The notes beneath the pieces were generated by a model. It ran no database searches. It was not told the DNA's origin and worked only from the letters and a program-made list of their open reading frames with translations. A stretch of DNA of 64,000 bases. Origin: Eretmocerus hayati (taxonomy: Eukaryota > Arthropoda > Insecta > Hymenoptera > Aphelinidae). This document shows positions 1-11,834 of this stretch, in pieces. The stretch lies in assembly GCA_029851415.1 (NCBI GenBank), contig CM056743.1, forward strand, positions 91,052,501-91,116,500. Direction: 5' to 3'. How positions within the stretch are numbered: position 1 is the stretch's first letter; every line of letters starts with the position of its first letter. The translations under genes and the position numbers were made by a program.

Positions 1-304
1 ATTGATCTTTGGTTCGAAAAAAATCAAATTATCGAGACCTTCCAGGATTAATTTAACGTACAAATACATTCGAAAATGTTTCCAACGATGCAAATTGAAT
101 GAGATAGAGGACTTGGTCTGAAGTTGCATATTAAAAGGGCTGCAAATATGATGTTCTGAAGAAGGTTCAAATTTCCATTAATGTACTTACGGAGCAAATA
201 ATAGTCACGCTCAAATCAAACCGATAGGTTCTATACGAATTCTCACTCACGTATCATCAAAATGCTTCAAACTAAACCGGGCCAATAATCATATTCTTCA
301 ATTT
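1..304. other. No feature recognised
   Basis: This AT-rich stretch shows no convincing open frame, tRNA or repeat boundary. It leads directly into the 37-bp minisatellite. Confidence 0.4.
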
Positions 305-526
305 ATACTCGAAAGGCGCCTATGGCTCAGCTCTCAACGCTACACTCGAGGTGCGCCTCTGGCACAATTCTCCGTGCTATACGAAAAGCGCGCCTATGGC
401 TCAGCTCTCAACGCTATACCCGAGGTGCTCCTCTGGCACAATTCTCCATGCTATACGAAAAGCGCGCCTACGGCTCAGCTCTCAACGCTATACTCGAGGT
501 GCGCCTCTGGCACAATCCTCCATGCT
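305..526. repeat. 37-bp minisatellite, left block (6 units)
   Basis: Six head-to-tail units of exactly 37 bp. Two variants alternate: one with the core GGCTCAGCTCTCAACGCT and one with GGCACAATTCTCC, so the higher-order unit is 74 bp. 37 is not a multiple of 3, so the open frames that run through the array are translations of the repeat in shifting frames, not genes. The array stops sharply at 526, where a TIR insertion begins, and resumes at 1118. Confidence 0.9.
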
Positions 527-528
527 AT

Positions 529-1117
529 TCGCTCCGAGACGCGCGCTTTTGAAATTCAAAACGGGCGATTGTGCGCGACCCGTGGCCACCGCATTCACTA
601 CAACTGGCGTACTGTGCAGCAGACGGCGAATCTTCGTAAGGGTCACACTCGAAAATCATCGCTCAAATGAGGCAACAATAAGCGAGAAAGTTGTAGAACT
701 TGTAGAAACGAAGAGTTTGAGTGGCCGTGAGCCTAAATCCGAGCAAATTTGAGCTAGTTGAGGTGATTTCGAGATTTGGCGTGCTTTTAGCATAGGCGTC
801 GCAGCCGCCACTCAAGCCGCGGGCTCGCATCCATTCTTTCGAGCTCCGTGAATCTTTCAATATTGCTCTGATTGATATCCAGAACAGCTCAAAATCTTCG
901 TAATTAGATTTCCAACAACTTTGTCGCTCACTGTTAGCAGGTTCAAGCCACGGTTTTCTCCTAAATTCACGAAAACCCCGTCTGCGCCTATGCTGTGCCT
1001 CGCTGTGCACGCTCAATATTGTCATTGGCATGGCGCAGCATGGCGTCACCCTAGCAGTACACCAGTTGTACTTCCAAAGTCAGCCACTACGTGGCGCTCC
1101 GCTGAATCTCGGAGCGA
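529..1117. mobile_element. Short TIR element (589 bp) inside the minisatellite, AT target duplication
   Basis: The 37-bp array is interrupted between CCATGCT and ACTCGAAG. The insert begins TCGCTCCGAG (529-538) and ends with its exact reverse complement CTCGGAGCGA (1108-1117). The dinucleotide AT lies on both sides (527-528 and 1118-1119); removing the insert and one AT restores the normal repeat junction. This is the signature of a cut-and-paste DNA transposon with a 2-bp target duplication. No transposase-like frame was found inside, so it would be non-autonomous. The superfamily is unknown. Confidence 0.65.
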
Positions 1118-1285
1118 ATACTCGAAGCGCGCCTCTGGCTCAGCTCTCCATGCTACACTCGAGGTGCGCCTCTGGCACAATTCTCCATGCTATACTCGAA
1201 GCGCGCCTATGGCTCAGCTCTCAATGCTATACTCGAAGCGCGCCTATGGCTCAGCTCTCCATGCTATATTCGAAGCGTACCTCGG
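1118..1285. repeat. 37-bp minisatellite, right block
   Basis: Continuation of the 37-bp array after the TIR insert. About four and a half units are present, mostly the GGCTCAGCTCT variant, decaying near 1275. Confidence 0.88.
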
Positions 1286-2000
1286 GCTAGGCTTTTGTGA
1301 AGTTGTGTGCGTAATATACGAATGATATAGGAGAAAGTCGAGAATTCTAGAAAGCTCTATATCAATAATTCCAAATATGTTAAAAGGAGTAAAATTGGAT
1401 TTTGGTGGGAGGTTTTCAGTTCTTCTGTGGAGGTTAATGTCACGAAATTTCGGTAATAGTTATACTTAATGAATACTTTCCTTGTTGAGAACTCATGTAC
1501 GAATCTTATTCATTCTCTGACTGTCACATGTGGATTTGAAGTTCATTCCAGGTATGTTTCCCGCGGACAGCTCTGTTAAATCTCTTGTGAAAGTAAGAAA
1601 AGGTCACATAATCTCATTGATTATCTGCAGTATCACAATGGAGTCACTTGCTCTTTTTGAATAATACTCAAATCTTGGATTCTCAAATAATAGGAAGTAG
1701 CTCATCTAGTTTTTTACTTGTTTCTAGTGATATGATAAAGCTACTCAGTATGTAAAAAGCATAAGAATTGAGTTGAGTTCTGACACTGGTTTCTCCAAAA
1801 GCAGTGATCCGAGAGCTTTGTACATATAATTTCCACTGTTGATATGAAGTACAATCACTTCTACAAACATGCTAGTTGCCTCTACACATAAATCTCAGAT
1901 TTGACTAAGATGACAGCTCAACCCAGATATCACTGCATCACAAAACATGTTTTGGTCAAAAAAAAAGTATGAAAGACAAATTTTTACAAAAATCAGTATT
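1286..2000. other. AT-rich sequence without recognised gene
   Basis: No gene-like frame, RNA gene or element boundary was seen. The last ~40 bp resemble the end of the ~350-bp satellite monomer that starts at 2001, so the array may extend slightly to the left in decayed form. Confidence 0.4.
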
Positions 2001-2580
2001 AGCTCAAAAGTGACCATACGACATCATTATCTAGGGGAATCTATACTACAATACAAAATTTCAACTCTCTAAGTTGAACAGTGGAGCCAGAACATCAATA
2101 TATTGCATGTTAGCACCGATCTCTTCGGAAAGTGCAGTTTAGGTCTTGGGAGACAGAATTGCTTTCAGAAGAGATGAGATCCTCGTCTGTACATAATGGA
2201 TTGCCTTGGAACATACTCTATTGGATTACAAAATTTGAGGATGATTAAATCAATTCCCAAGGAATTAGGGAGTCTAGCATTTTTCCTTACTCGTTCCCAA
2301 AGGGAAGTGAGAATGAGTCTGAGAGACAAGATTCTTGAAAATTCAGCGTTAGCTCAAGACTAACTATACTCCCTACTGGAAGAGGCCGAGTCGGTGACCG
2401 AGACGGTTGACCGAGTCGGTGTACGGAGTCGGTGACTGTTTCAGTTTACCGACTCGGTCACTTCGCATGGAATGGCCTGAAATGCCACGAAACGAACAAT
2501 AAATGATAAATTATCGTCAGAGGTTAATAGAAAAATTCTTAAAAAATAGAAAAAAACAGGCCCGGCTATTTTCACAATTT

Positions 2581-2652
2581 TGACGCGAGTGGGGTTCGAA
2601 CCTGCAATCTTTTTATTACGAGTCCAAGCACATGTGCCCGGGGCCAGCGAGA
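2581..2652 (-). tRNA. tRNA-like cassette (Thr-CGU-like), left arm of the 2371 foldback
   Basis: Read on the minus strand, it has a tRNA-like body with anticodon-loop context ACTCGTAAT and a perfect B box GGTTCGAACCC. The acceptor and T stems pair poorly and the A box region is degraded, so this is a tRNA-derived Pol III unit, not a working tRNA gene. The mirror copy is at 3247-3318. Confidence 0.5.
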
Positions 2653-3246
2653 CATGTTACGAGAGAGGGCTTAGTGAGCGTACTTGGAGTGTGACTCATA
2701 GGAAGTACATAAGATCTGTTTATCATCAGTTTTATCATGAGTTGATCATAAACTCCGGCGCCAGAGCACTGAGTCACGCCGTAGCTAGGATGGGACTTAG
2801 AATATTTCTAGATCTGGCTGCTTGACCGAGTCGGTTGACTGACTCGGTCAACCGAATTCAAATTCTCGCGGGAAAGCAACACGCATAAAACTAGGAAAAT
2901 TTTCAAAATTTGACTGGTTAACCGACTCGGTGTTACTTTCCCGTGAAAATTTGGATTCGGTTGACCGAGTCGGTGTACCGTGTCGGTAGTTAATCAGCCA
3001 AATCTCGGAAATTCCCAAGTCCTATGCGAGTTACTTTCCCGTGAAAATTTGAATCCGGTCAACCGACTCGGTCAAGCAGCCACATCTAGAAATATTCCAA
3101 GTCCCATCCTAGCTACGGCTTGACTCAGTGCTCTGGCGCCAGAGTTCATGATCAACTCATGATAAAACTGATGATAAACAGATCTTAGGTACTTCCTATG
3201 AGTCACACACTCCAAGTACGCTCACTAAGCCCTCTCTCGCAACATG

Positions 3247-3318
3247 TCTCGCTGGCCCCGGGCACATGTGCTTGGACTCGTAATCAAGAGATTGCAGGTT
3301 CGAACCCCACTCGCGTCA
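3247..3318 (+). tRNA. tRNA-like cassette (Thr-CGU-like), right arm of the 2371 foldback
   Basis: Inverted copy of the 2581-2652 unit. It has B box GGTTCGAACCC at 3297-3307 and is followed at about 3342-3360 by long T-runs that could end Pol III transcription. Transcription would run outward, through the element end at 3532. T-stem pairing is only partial, so tRNA function is unlikely. Confidence 0.5.
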
Positions 3319-4305
3319 AAATTGTGAAAATAGCCGGGCATGTTTTTTTTCTTTTTTTTAGAATTCTCCTATTAACCTCTGACGATAATTTATCATTTAT
3401 TGTTCGTTTCGTGGCATTTCAGGCCATTCCATGCGAAGTGACCGAGTCGGTAAACTGAAACAGTCACCGCGCGACTCCGTACACCGACTCGGTCAACCGT
3501 CTCTGTCACCGACTCGGCCTCTTCCAGTAGGGCTACATCATCTCTTATGAGAATCTACACTGTTATACAAAATTTCAGCTCTCCAAGTTGAACAGTGAGC
3601 CCAGAACATCAATATATAGCATTGCAGTTAGCACCGATATCTTCGTAAAGTGGAATTTAGATCTTGAGAGACAGAATTTCTTCCAGAACTAATCAGATGC
3701 TTGTCTGTACACAATAAGTTGCCTTAAAACATACTATACCAGGTTGCAAAAGTTGAGAATAGTTGGATCAATAATCAAAGAGCTAGGTAGTTTAACGTTT
3801 TTCTCTAATCGTTCCCAGAGGGAAGTGAGAATACGTGTTTACGACAACTTTTTGGAAAAATCAGCGTTAGCTCAAAGACTTACCATACTACATTATCTCT
3901 TATGGGGTTCTACGCTGTCATACAAAATTTTAGCTCTCCAACACGGAGAGACCAAAACGTACTCGCAAGGACGTCGCGCGGCCCCGCGTCCGGCTCGGCG
4001 TGCTCGCGGCGTGCAGCGCGCGACATCGGAGTGTCTGACCCGCCCCGATCATGTTGTGCATGTTACCGTGGCGACGCGCAGGACAACGACGTGACCGGCT
4101 CCTCGGAACTGTTTTGAGAGCCGCAGTGATGTTTCGACTTCCTTGTTCTCGTCTTAATATTATGAGAATGGAACCGCGTGTCTTTATCTCGATAATTGAT
4201 CACTCATTGGTTTCAGCGCCCTCCGCTCATGGAAAAAATTAATCGATTTGAGGCCTCTCCGAGAGGACTATTGTTCATATATGACTTCTTAAACAACATT
4301 TGTAA

Positions 4306-4376
4306 CCTGTTGATTAGCTTAATGGTAGGGCGCAAGCTTCGTAGTCCAAAGATCTTGGGTTCGAGACCCGAAAACC
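4306..4376 (+). tRNA. tRNA-like cassette, left arm of the TA foldback
   Basis: Contains an A-box-like TAGCTTAATGGTAGGGC, an anticodon-loop-like CTTCGTA and B box GGTTCGAGACC, followed by a run of ten T (about 4380-4390). Acceptor pairing is weak. The mirror copy is at 5297-5366. Confidence 0.5.
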
Positions 4377-4711
4377 ACAATTTTTTTTTTCTTCATGTGA
4401 GGTTCATAATTTTGCCTCAAATTTCTAAATTCTCCATCTTTTTTAGAATCAAAATATAGTACCCTATTGTCTGTTACAATTTTTCGGTACTATATTCTCT
4501 GTACAAGAAGAAACTTCGAAATATTTTCACTGTAAGTAAATCATGCATCGAATCTCTCCTATTTCAATGTTCGATCTTTATATACATTAGCTCACGTTAG
4601 ATGACGAATTCCATCGACACCTCGACTCCAAGCTAGATAAGTAGAGCCCAAGTGACTACCCGTAAGGGGATGTCGGAGTCCTATGAATGTTGTACAGTTA
4701 CCGGCATCGTC

Positions 4712-4848
4712 GAGTTTTCGGATTTCTCGATGAATTTTTGAGATATCAAAAATCTAACAGGTAACGCCGATTCTATGAGCCACACAGAATCGGCGTTACT
4801 TATTGAATTTGCGATATCTCGAAAATTCATCGAGAAATCCGAAAACTC
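4712..4848. repeat. Hairpin of ~65-bp arms at the centre of the TA foldback
   Basis: GAGTTTTCGGATTTCTCG at 4712 is mirrored by CGAGAAATCCGAAAACTC ending at 4848, and GTAACGCCGATTCT is mirrored by AGAATCGGCGTTAC. The loop is only a few bases. It may be a separate small foldback element. Confidence 0.7.
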
Positions 4849-5296
4849 AACAATGTTAGTATCCGATATCCTCTTAAGGCTTTGGAACTGATCTGCGTCG
4901 GATGATACTCTTCACGCGATTGAAATAGTTTGTTCTTCAAATGTATCTCCGTACAGAGTATTCAGAGAAATAAAAATTTATGAGATAAGTTTTGAATTCA
5001 TATTTATATAATCCATATTTATCCATATAATTCATATTCATATAATTTTTAAATCCATTATAAAATTAAAATTTATAATATTTATATTCAAATAATGAAT
5101 ATTGCAGAACTGAGGAGATTCATTGCATGAGCTATCTATTGTAAAATGATTTCAAAGTTTTTCCTTCTGCAAAGAGTATATTACCGGAGAATTGTAACAG
5201 ACTATAGGGTACTGCATTTTGACTCTAAAGAAGATGGAGAATTTAGAAAATTTGAGGCAAAATTATGAACCTTACATGAAGAAAAAAAAAATTGTG

Positions 5297-5366
5297 GTTT
5301 TCGGGTCTCGAACCCAAGATCTTTGGACTACGGAGCTTGCGCCCTACCATTAAGCTAATCTACAGG
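5297..5366 (-). tRNA. tRNA-like cassette, right arm of the TA foldback
   Basis: Inverted copy of the 4306-4376 unit with the same boxes. The adjacent A-run (5282-5291 on the plus strand) is the T-run terminator in the transcribed sense. Confidence 0.5.
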
Positions 5367-5715
5367 TTACAAATGTTGTTTAAGAGGTCATATACACCGT
5401 GTTTCAAAAGGTGTGTACATACCGTAACAGGGAGTTAGAAAAAATTTTGTATTTTCAGAAAAGTTTTTCTTGAAGTTTTGTAATAATTTTCAGATTTTGT
5501 AACTTTCAATAGAAAAAGTCACTTTTATCATTACATTTGTAATGTTTGAAATTTGGCGGCAATTGTTTGTTGTGTAATGATTCACCACTAATCATTACAT
5601 AAACAATATGTAATGATTAGTGTAATGCTTTCGAGGTTATGTGTATTGAATAGTGAAGAGAGCTCGAAATTATCCCGGCAGCATAATACGGCAAAGCCGG
5701 CAACGGCTGGTCACG

Positions 5716-6599
5716 CATAAACCGGTCTATTGCCAACTCGTGTATTGATGCGCCTCTCATTTGCGCAGAAGTCGTTATAGAGTTAACCTTGACCCATCAT
5801 CAGCGGCAATGCTTCAAAGCAGACGCCCGCAGAAGTCAAGACTTGCGTCGTCGGCTTTGTTATTGTTGCGACCCGGTGTGCATCAAATTACAAAATCAGC
5901 TCGAGAACTCGGCCACCGTTTGTGTCTAGGTCGCGCGATGTGTATTCGGCGGCGACGAAGAACCAGAGTGTCCATCCTTCGCGTGGATTATCTGTGGATG
6001 TGTCGACATTTTTTCTGCAGGGACGAGAGCCCGGCAACAACGGAAAGTGATTTCTACGAGTGTAACGTGTTGGGTGATTTTCAATTAATAGTGTTCCCGT
6101 GACTAGTTCAGCAGCATGCCACAATCACTCTGGTCGTTGCTCCTTCTTCCCTCGTCTGCAAGTATTGAGTGCACTCCACAACACTCATGAAGGGCTCACG
6201 TCCTTGCAGAATGTTTTTAGACATGTAGACCGGCCATTTGGAGAGGGATGGCGCTCTGGTGCATCATCGTCGTCGAGTACACATCGCTCATGCCGAGAGC
6301 TGGTGCACAGTACTCAGTTGGCAGCTAGCTGAGCCAATGACGCTAACATTTGGTGTCGTTGTCGTATGCTCTGCAATCGAATGCTCGTGATCACAGGTGA
6401 GCTTGAATGTAGTCGTACGCAGTAATACTGGCTGGGCGATGTCTTCTCGGCGATGATGGAGCACCAAAGTGCCGTTTTTCTCCCGAATCGCCGGTGAAAG
6501 AGTGAAAATCTGCTTGAAGGGGAGACAGCCTGGTACATGTCAGGAAGTGCTCGGTGTGAAGTGCCTACCACGATTACGGCCTAATCAGCGCAGGCGAGA
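5716..6599. other. Unrecognised interior segment of the 8.55-kb element
   Basis: GC-richer than its surroundings. Open frames of up to ~110 codons occur on both strands but match no family I recognise and lack clear composition bias. It may be a captured or decayed segment; no function is proposed. Confidence 0.35.
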
Positions 6600-8694
6600 C
6601 AGCCGTTTCGTGTACGCAAAATCCCATGAAAGGGAAATAAACCTTCTCTCGAGAGAGCCCAGGTGGATTTCTCGCGTGCGCGAGGCCCAACACCAGGAGC
6701 TCTTTTCGGCCGTGGTGAATTCTCGCGTGTGCGAGTTTCCAACTTGGCTCACGCGAGACCCTAGATCAGCCGGGGAAAATTCTCGCGCCCGCGAGAAATT
6801 TCCTAGCTTAGCATACGCGAGACCAAATTCGGGACTTAACTTCGACCATGGAAGAAATTCTCTCGCACACGCATCAGAAGCTTCTCTCGGCTGTGGGGAA
6901 TTCTCGCGTGCAAGGAAAGTATCCCAACTTAGCCTACGCGGGATCCGACATAAGAAGCTCCTCTTGATCATGGGAAATTTTCAGGTGCGCGCAAAATTTC
7001 CCAGCTCAGCGTACACAAGACCCAAGTTGGGTACTTCATTTCGATTATGGAAATTTAACGCGTGCGCGAGACTTTTCCGGATCAGCTTACGCGAGACGCA
7101 TTATTAGGAGCTGCTTCTCTTGGCCGTGGTAAATTCTTGCGTGCGCGGAAAGATTCGCAACTGAGCGTACGCGAGACCGAGATGAGCCTCAGATGTTGGC
7201 CTCGCACCCGCTAAGTTTGGAATTTCTCGCGCGCATTGAGCTCATGATTCCGGCCCTCGAGTACACTCAGTGTGCAATGTCCGTGCACACGAGAAATTCC
7301 CATGGTCGAGGTGGAATGCGAAAATTTTGATGTTGAGCCTCGCGCACGCTTAGTTGGGCATTTTCCGCGCACGCGACAAATTTCTACGTTTGAGGTAAGC
7401 CTCTGATGTTGGGCCTCGCGCACGTTAAGTTGGAAGTTCTTCGCGCACGCGAGAAATTTCCACGGCTGAGATACGATCATGTTCTCGAGCTTCGCGTACG
7501 CTTAGTTGTAGAATGCTCACGCACGCGAGGGATTCCCTTGGTCGAGGTGAACTGCTAAAGTTTTGATGTTGTGCCTCGCGTACGTTGAGTTGGGAATGTT
7601 CGCGCACGCGAGAATTCCCCATGGCCGACATGAGCTTATGATTCTGAGCCTCACGTACATTCAGTGTGGTCATCTTCGCGCACGCAAGAAATTCGTATCG
7701 TCAAGGTGGACTTCTGAAGTTTCGATGTTTAGGCTCGCGCACGGCAAGTTGGGAATTTTCCGCGCACGTGAGAATTTTCTACGACTGAGATAAGCCTCAC
7801 ATTCTGAGCTTTGCCCAGGTATTGTTCGGGAAGGCTCGCGCACGCGAGGAATTCCAATGGTCAAGTCGAACTGTTCGAGTCTTGATGTTGGGTCTCGCGC
7901 ACACTAAGCTGAGAATTTTTCGCGCACGCGAGAATTCTTCACGCCCGAAGTAAGCCTTTTATGTTGGGCCTCGAGCACGGTAATTTGGTCGATCTGAACT
8001 GTTAAAGTTTCGATGAGCCTCGCGCACGCTAATTTAGTGATTTCTCGCCATTTGATACTCGAGAAAAAAGAATTTCGCACGCGAAACAACCGAAAGGAGC
8101 TCCTGGTAATGGGTCTCACGCACGCGAGCAATTTTCTTGAGCAAAATGAATCCTGAACCTTGAGTTTCCCGTACGCTAAGTTGAGATTTTCTCGCGCGCC
8201 TCGAGCTTCTGATTTCAGGCCTTGCGTACAATTTGTGTGGTAATTCTCTCGTGCGCGGGAAATTCCCATGGTCGAGGTGAACTGCTGAAGTTTCGATATC
8301 GAGCCTCACGCACGCTGATTTTGGAATCTTTCGCACACGCGAGAATTTCCAACTTCCGAGGTAAGCCTCTGATGTTGTACCTCGCGTACGCGAAGTTGGG
8401 AATTGTTCGCGCACGCGAGGATTTCCGATGGCCGACATGAGCTTATGATTCCGGGCTTCGAGTACACTCAGTGTGCAATCTTCGCGCACACGGGAAATTC
8501 CTATGGTCGAGGAGAAATGCGAGAGTTTCGATGTTGAGCCTTCCGCACGGTGATTGGGGAATTCTTCGCGCACGCGAGAATTTTCTACATTCGAGGTAAG
8601 CCTCTCATGTTGGGTTTCGCGCACGTTTAGTTGGAAATTCTTCGCGCACGCGAGAAATTTCCACGGCTGAGATAGATAGATAGATAGATAGATA
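6600..8694. repeat. ~82-bp satellite of palindromic CGCGCACGCGAG words, left block
   Basis: Tandem diverged monomers of about 80-84 bp. Each contains a self-complementary-like word such as TCGCGCACGCGAG plus landmarks GGTCGAGGTGAACTGC and TTTTGATGTTG. It ends in a (GATA)n run at about 8669-8698 next to a LINE insertion. Open frames through it are repeat translations. Confidence 0.82.
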
Positions 8695-8721
8695 GATAGT
8701 TGTTTATTTCGACTATGGACT

Positions 8722-10203
8722 TTGGCTTCCGTAAGGGGCGCAGTACGATGCACGCAATAGAGAGCGTGCAAGACAGAGTTCACAGAGCGCATACAATGGC
8801 TCCCCAACCAGGTGGAGGGTTCTGTGCCATAATATGCCTGGATGTGAAGAATGCCTTCAACACGGCAAGTTGGGAACGGATCTATAGGTCCCTAGATGGA
8901 AGAGTACCCCCTTACCTGCTCGCAGTCATCAGCGATGGACTGCGCGACAGAGTCCTGGTGTGCGACACCGATGAGGGAAGGGTTGAGTTGGAACTCTCTG
9001 CAGGGATAGCTCAGGGATCCGTGTCAGGACCGTTTGAATGGAACACGCAATACGACGAGTTCCTGAACATGAGCATGCCAGATGGGGCGGAACTTATTGG
9101 CTTCGCGGACGATGCGGCATTAGTCGTGGTCGCCGAAACCGCGTGGCAAGTGGAGTGTGCGGCCAATGAAGCTCTTTACCGCATTGGTCAGTGGTTCCCT
9201 GAGAACGGGCTGGAGCTTGCCGAGCACAAGTGCGAAGCAATGCTAGTCACCAAGAGGAGGAGTTTCGAAACCCCCGTGTTCTCCATCAACGGGTACGAGA
9301 TCCCACTCAAGAGGGAACTCAAGTATCTTGGGGTTTGGTTTGACGACCGATGGAGCTACAAGGCCCAAGTTAGGGAAGCAGCGCTGAAGGCGGACAGGGT
9401 TGGTTGCGCCCTTCAACGGCTCATGCCAAACATTGGCGGCCCCAAGCCAAACAGGAGATCTTTACTTAGCACCGTGAGCTATTCCATCATGCTGTACGGT
9501 GCACCAATTTGGGGACGTGTAGCTAGAGGGTCTGTGATCGACGCGAAGCTAGGCCCAGTCCAGCGACGTTCCGCGCTCCGGACGATCAGCGCTTACTGCA
9601 CGGTGTCCGACCACGCAGCCTGTGTACTAGCAGGTACTCCACCTATTCGACTACTTGTAGCCGAAAGGGTGCGTGTATGGGAACGCCAAGAGACTCTCAA
9701 GAACGATGGAGTAGTACTAAACCCCACCCGGAAGGCCCTCATTCGAGATGTCGAAAGGGGGGGGGAACTGTCGAAGAGTGGCAGAAAGAATGGGATAGCT
9801 CAACGAAAGGGAAGTGGACGCGAAGATTGATCCCCAACATAGCCAGGTGGATCGATCGAGCTCACGGAGAGTTAGATTATTGGCTGACGCAGGCGCTCAG
9901 TGGTCATGGCTGCTTCGGGGAGTACCTAGAGCGGTTCCAGAAGAGGGAGACCTCGGTCTGTCAGATGTGTGAGGCAGACTGGGACGATGCGGAGCATGCA
10001 CTCTTCCAGTGCGTGAACACAGCGATGGAGAGAGCGGAACTCGTGGACTGGCTTGGGAATCAGATCACCCCTGAGACCCTAGTGCCGTCCATGCTCCGCA
10101 GCAAGAGACGTGGGATAAGATTGCCGCCTATATCAAGACGGCGATCACCCGAAAAGAAGAGCGAGAACGGGCATTGCAGCGCCAAGCAAGGGGCGCTGTA
10201 TAG
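8722..10203 (+). pseudogene. LINE ORF2 fragment: reverse transcriptase and C-terminal zinc knuckle, frameshifted
   Basis: The fragment encodes part of a non-LTR reverse transcriptase that would copy its own RNA at a nicked target. Visible RT motifs in order are FGFRKGRST, LDVKNAFNTASW (first catalytic Asp), GIAQGSVSGPFEWN (R1/Jockey-type, with an unusual S-G-P-F variant) and FADDAALVVV with the catalytic Asp pair. The frame shifts at a run of eight G (9758-9765) and continues in another frame to a CCHC-like knuckle (C-x2-C-x8-H-x4-C, about 9957-10012). A second shift near 10100 leads to a terminal segment beginning WDKIAAYIK that stops at 10201-10203. The endonuclease and ORF1 are absent because of 5' truncation. 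The 3' UTR runs 10204-10554. Non-functional copy; the clade is inferred from RT motifs only. Confidence 0.9.
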
Positions 10204-10579
10204 CGAACAACGACGACTTGAAGAGTGAACAAGGACGACGAAGAGAGAAGACAGGAGAGCGGACACACCAAAGAGGAACGCCCCTTGGCGCGCGATACGC
10301 CTCCCACCCTGAAGTAATGCTAACGCGGTTCCGGGGTGGGTTGGTTAGATAGTGGTTAGCTGCCCCCAGTTCTGCAATGATGGCTTGCCAACATCGTAGG
10401 GCTGAGAGCAGAAGGTTTTAGCCCCCAGGGCACACGGGCGTTGGATTCATGCTCATCCGGTTTACCGGGTGAGCAAAATGAAAGCGCTCATGGTCTGCCG
10501 GTGGGAGATCCATTAGGGATAGCCTGTCATCAGATTTTTCCTTATATTCCACTTAAAAAAAAAAAAAAAAAAAAAAAAA
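8722..10579 (+). mobile_element. 5'-truncated LINE, R1/Jockey group, with poly(A) tail
   Basis: A perfect 27-bp target duplication lies at 8695-8721 and 10580-10606. The body starts inside the reverse transcriptase domain and ends in a ~25-base A-run (10555-10579). The long target duplication, poly(A) tail and 5' truncation are hallmarks of target-primed reverse transcription. It landed at the GATA run in the ~82-bp satellite. Confidence 0.93.
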
Positions 10580-10606
10580 GATAGTTGTTTATTTCGACTA
10601 TGGACT

Positions 10607-11834
10607 CTCGGTCCAATCTAGCCGGGACATTGTACAAATTAGTGAGAATTTTCCCCGGCCGACTAGAGCTTCTGATTTTCGACCTCGCTTCCACTCTGTG
10701 CGGAAATTCTCTCGTGCGCGAGAAATTCCCATGGTCGAGGTGAACTGCTAAAGTTTTGATGTTGAGCCTCGCGCACGCGAAGTTGAGAATTTTTTGCGCA
10801 CGCCAGAATTTTCTGAGTCCGACGTAAGTTTCTGATGTTGGGCCTCACGCAGTTTGAGATGGAAATTTTTCGCGCACGCGAGAAATTTCCATGGTCGAGA
10901 TACCCTCATGTTCTTGAGCTTGCGTACGCTTAGTTGTAGATTGCTCACGCACGCGAGGGATTTCCTTGGTCGAGGTGAACTGCTGGTGTTCTGATTTTGT
11001 GCCTCGCGTACGTTAACTTGGGAATTGTTCGCGCACGCGAGAATTTCCCATGGCCAACATGAGCTTATGAATCTTGGCCTCACGTATATTCACTGTGGTT
11101 ATTTTCGGCACGCGAGGAATTCCTGTGGTCGAAGTGAATTCTAAAGTTTCAATTTTTGAGCTCGCGCTCGCGTTTGGGAATTTTCCGCGCACGTGAGAAG
11201 TTTCTACGACTGAGATAGGCCTCACATTCTGAGCTTCGCACACGTATAGTTGGGAAATGCACGCGCACGCGAGGAATTTTCTCGGTCGAGGTGAAGAGTT
11301 TTGATGTTGGGCCTCAAGTCCCCTAAGTTGGAAGCTTTTCGCGCACGTGAGAATTTCCCTCGGCCGACAAGAGCTTCTGATTGCGGACCTCGCGTACACT
11401 CTGTGTGAAAATTCTCTCGTGCGCGAGACATTCACATGGTCGAGGTGAACTGCTAATGTTTCGATGTTGAGCCTCGCGCACGCCAGAATTTTCCAAGTCC
11501 GACGTAAGTTTCTGATGTTGGGCCTCACGCAGTTTGAGATGGAAATTTTTCGCGCACGCGAGAAATTTCCACGGACGAGATACGCTCTTGTTCTTGAGCT
11601 CGCGTACGCCTAGTTGTAGAAAGCTCGCGCACGCGAGGGATTTCTATGGTCGAGGTGAACTGCTGGTGTTCTGATGTTGCGCCTCGCGTACGTTAAATTG
11701 GGACTTGTCCGCGCACGCGAGAATTTCCCATGGCCAACATGAGCTTATGATTCCGGGCTTCGAGTACACTCAGTGTGCAATTTTCGCGCACACGAGAAAT
11801 TCCTATGGTCGAGGAGAAATGCGAGAGTCGTTTT
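10607..11834. repeat. ~82-bp satellite, right block
   Basis: Continuation of the 6600-8694 array beyond the LINE. Local higher-order similarity is visible: the segment near 11750-11825 closely matches 8445-8525, and 10840-10990 matches 11500-11660. It ends where the right inverted arm of the 8.55-kb element starts. Confidence 0.82.

Larger units (their letters stand above)
2371..3532. mobile_element. Foldback TIR element with CCCTACTGG ends and tRNA-like arms (1162 bp)
   Basis: Starts CCCTACTGGAAGAGG and ends CCTCTTCCAGTAGGG. The arms are inverted copies reaching almost to the centre near 2950. CT flanks both sides (2369-2370 and 3533-3534); deleting the element plus one CT restores the satellite monomer. 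The arms are dense in the palindromic word ACCGA[C/G]TCGGT. Each arm holds one tRNA-like cassette whose 3' end points to the nearest terminus. No coding capacity is visible, so it is non-autonomous. Confidence 0.82.
4280..5392. mobile_element. TA-flanked foldback carrying tRNA-like sequences, nested in a TIR arm
   Basis: Ends TATGAC[C/T]TCTTAAAC and its inverse, flanked by TA (4278-4279 and 5393-5394). The uninterrupted right arm of the host element (around 12160) gives the empty site TTCATACACCG. Arms of ~240 bp each carry a tRNA-like unit about 30 bp from the end, this time with the 3' end pointing inward. A second hairpin occupies the centre (4712-4848). The TA duplication suggests Tc1/mariner-type mobilisation; no transposase is present. 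Confidence 0.75.

Noticed and set aside
322..1325. Several open frames of 76-134 codons over the minisatellite
   Set aside because: They are translations of a 37-bp repeat in different frames, with repeated peptide blocks and no family match.
5761..6102. 113-codon open frame in the 8.55-kb element
   Set aside because: No recognised motif, overlapping opposite-strand frame, and no sign of codon bias. Kept as unassigned sequence.
6469..8807. Long open frames on both strands (up to 257 codons) near 6.5-8.8 kb
   Set aside because: They run through the ~82-bp satellite; overlapping frames on both strands and repeated peptides point to repeat translation.
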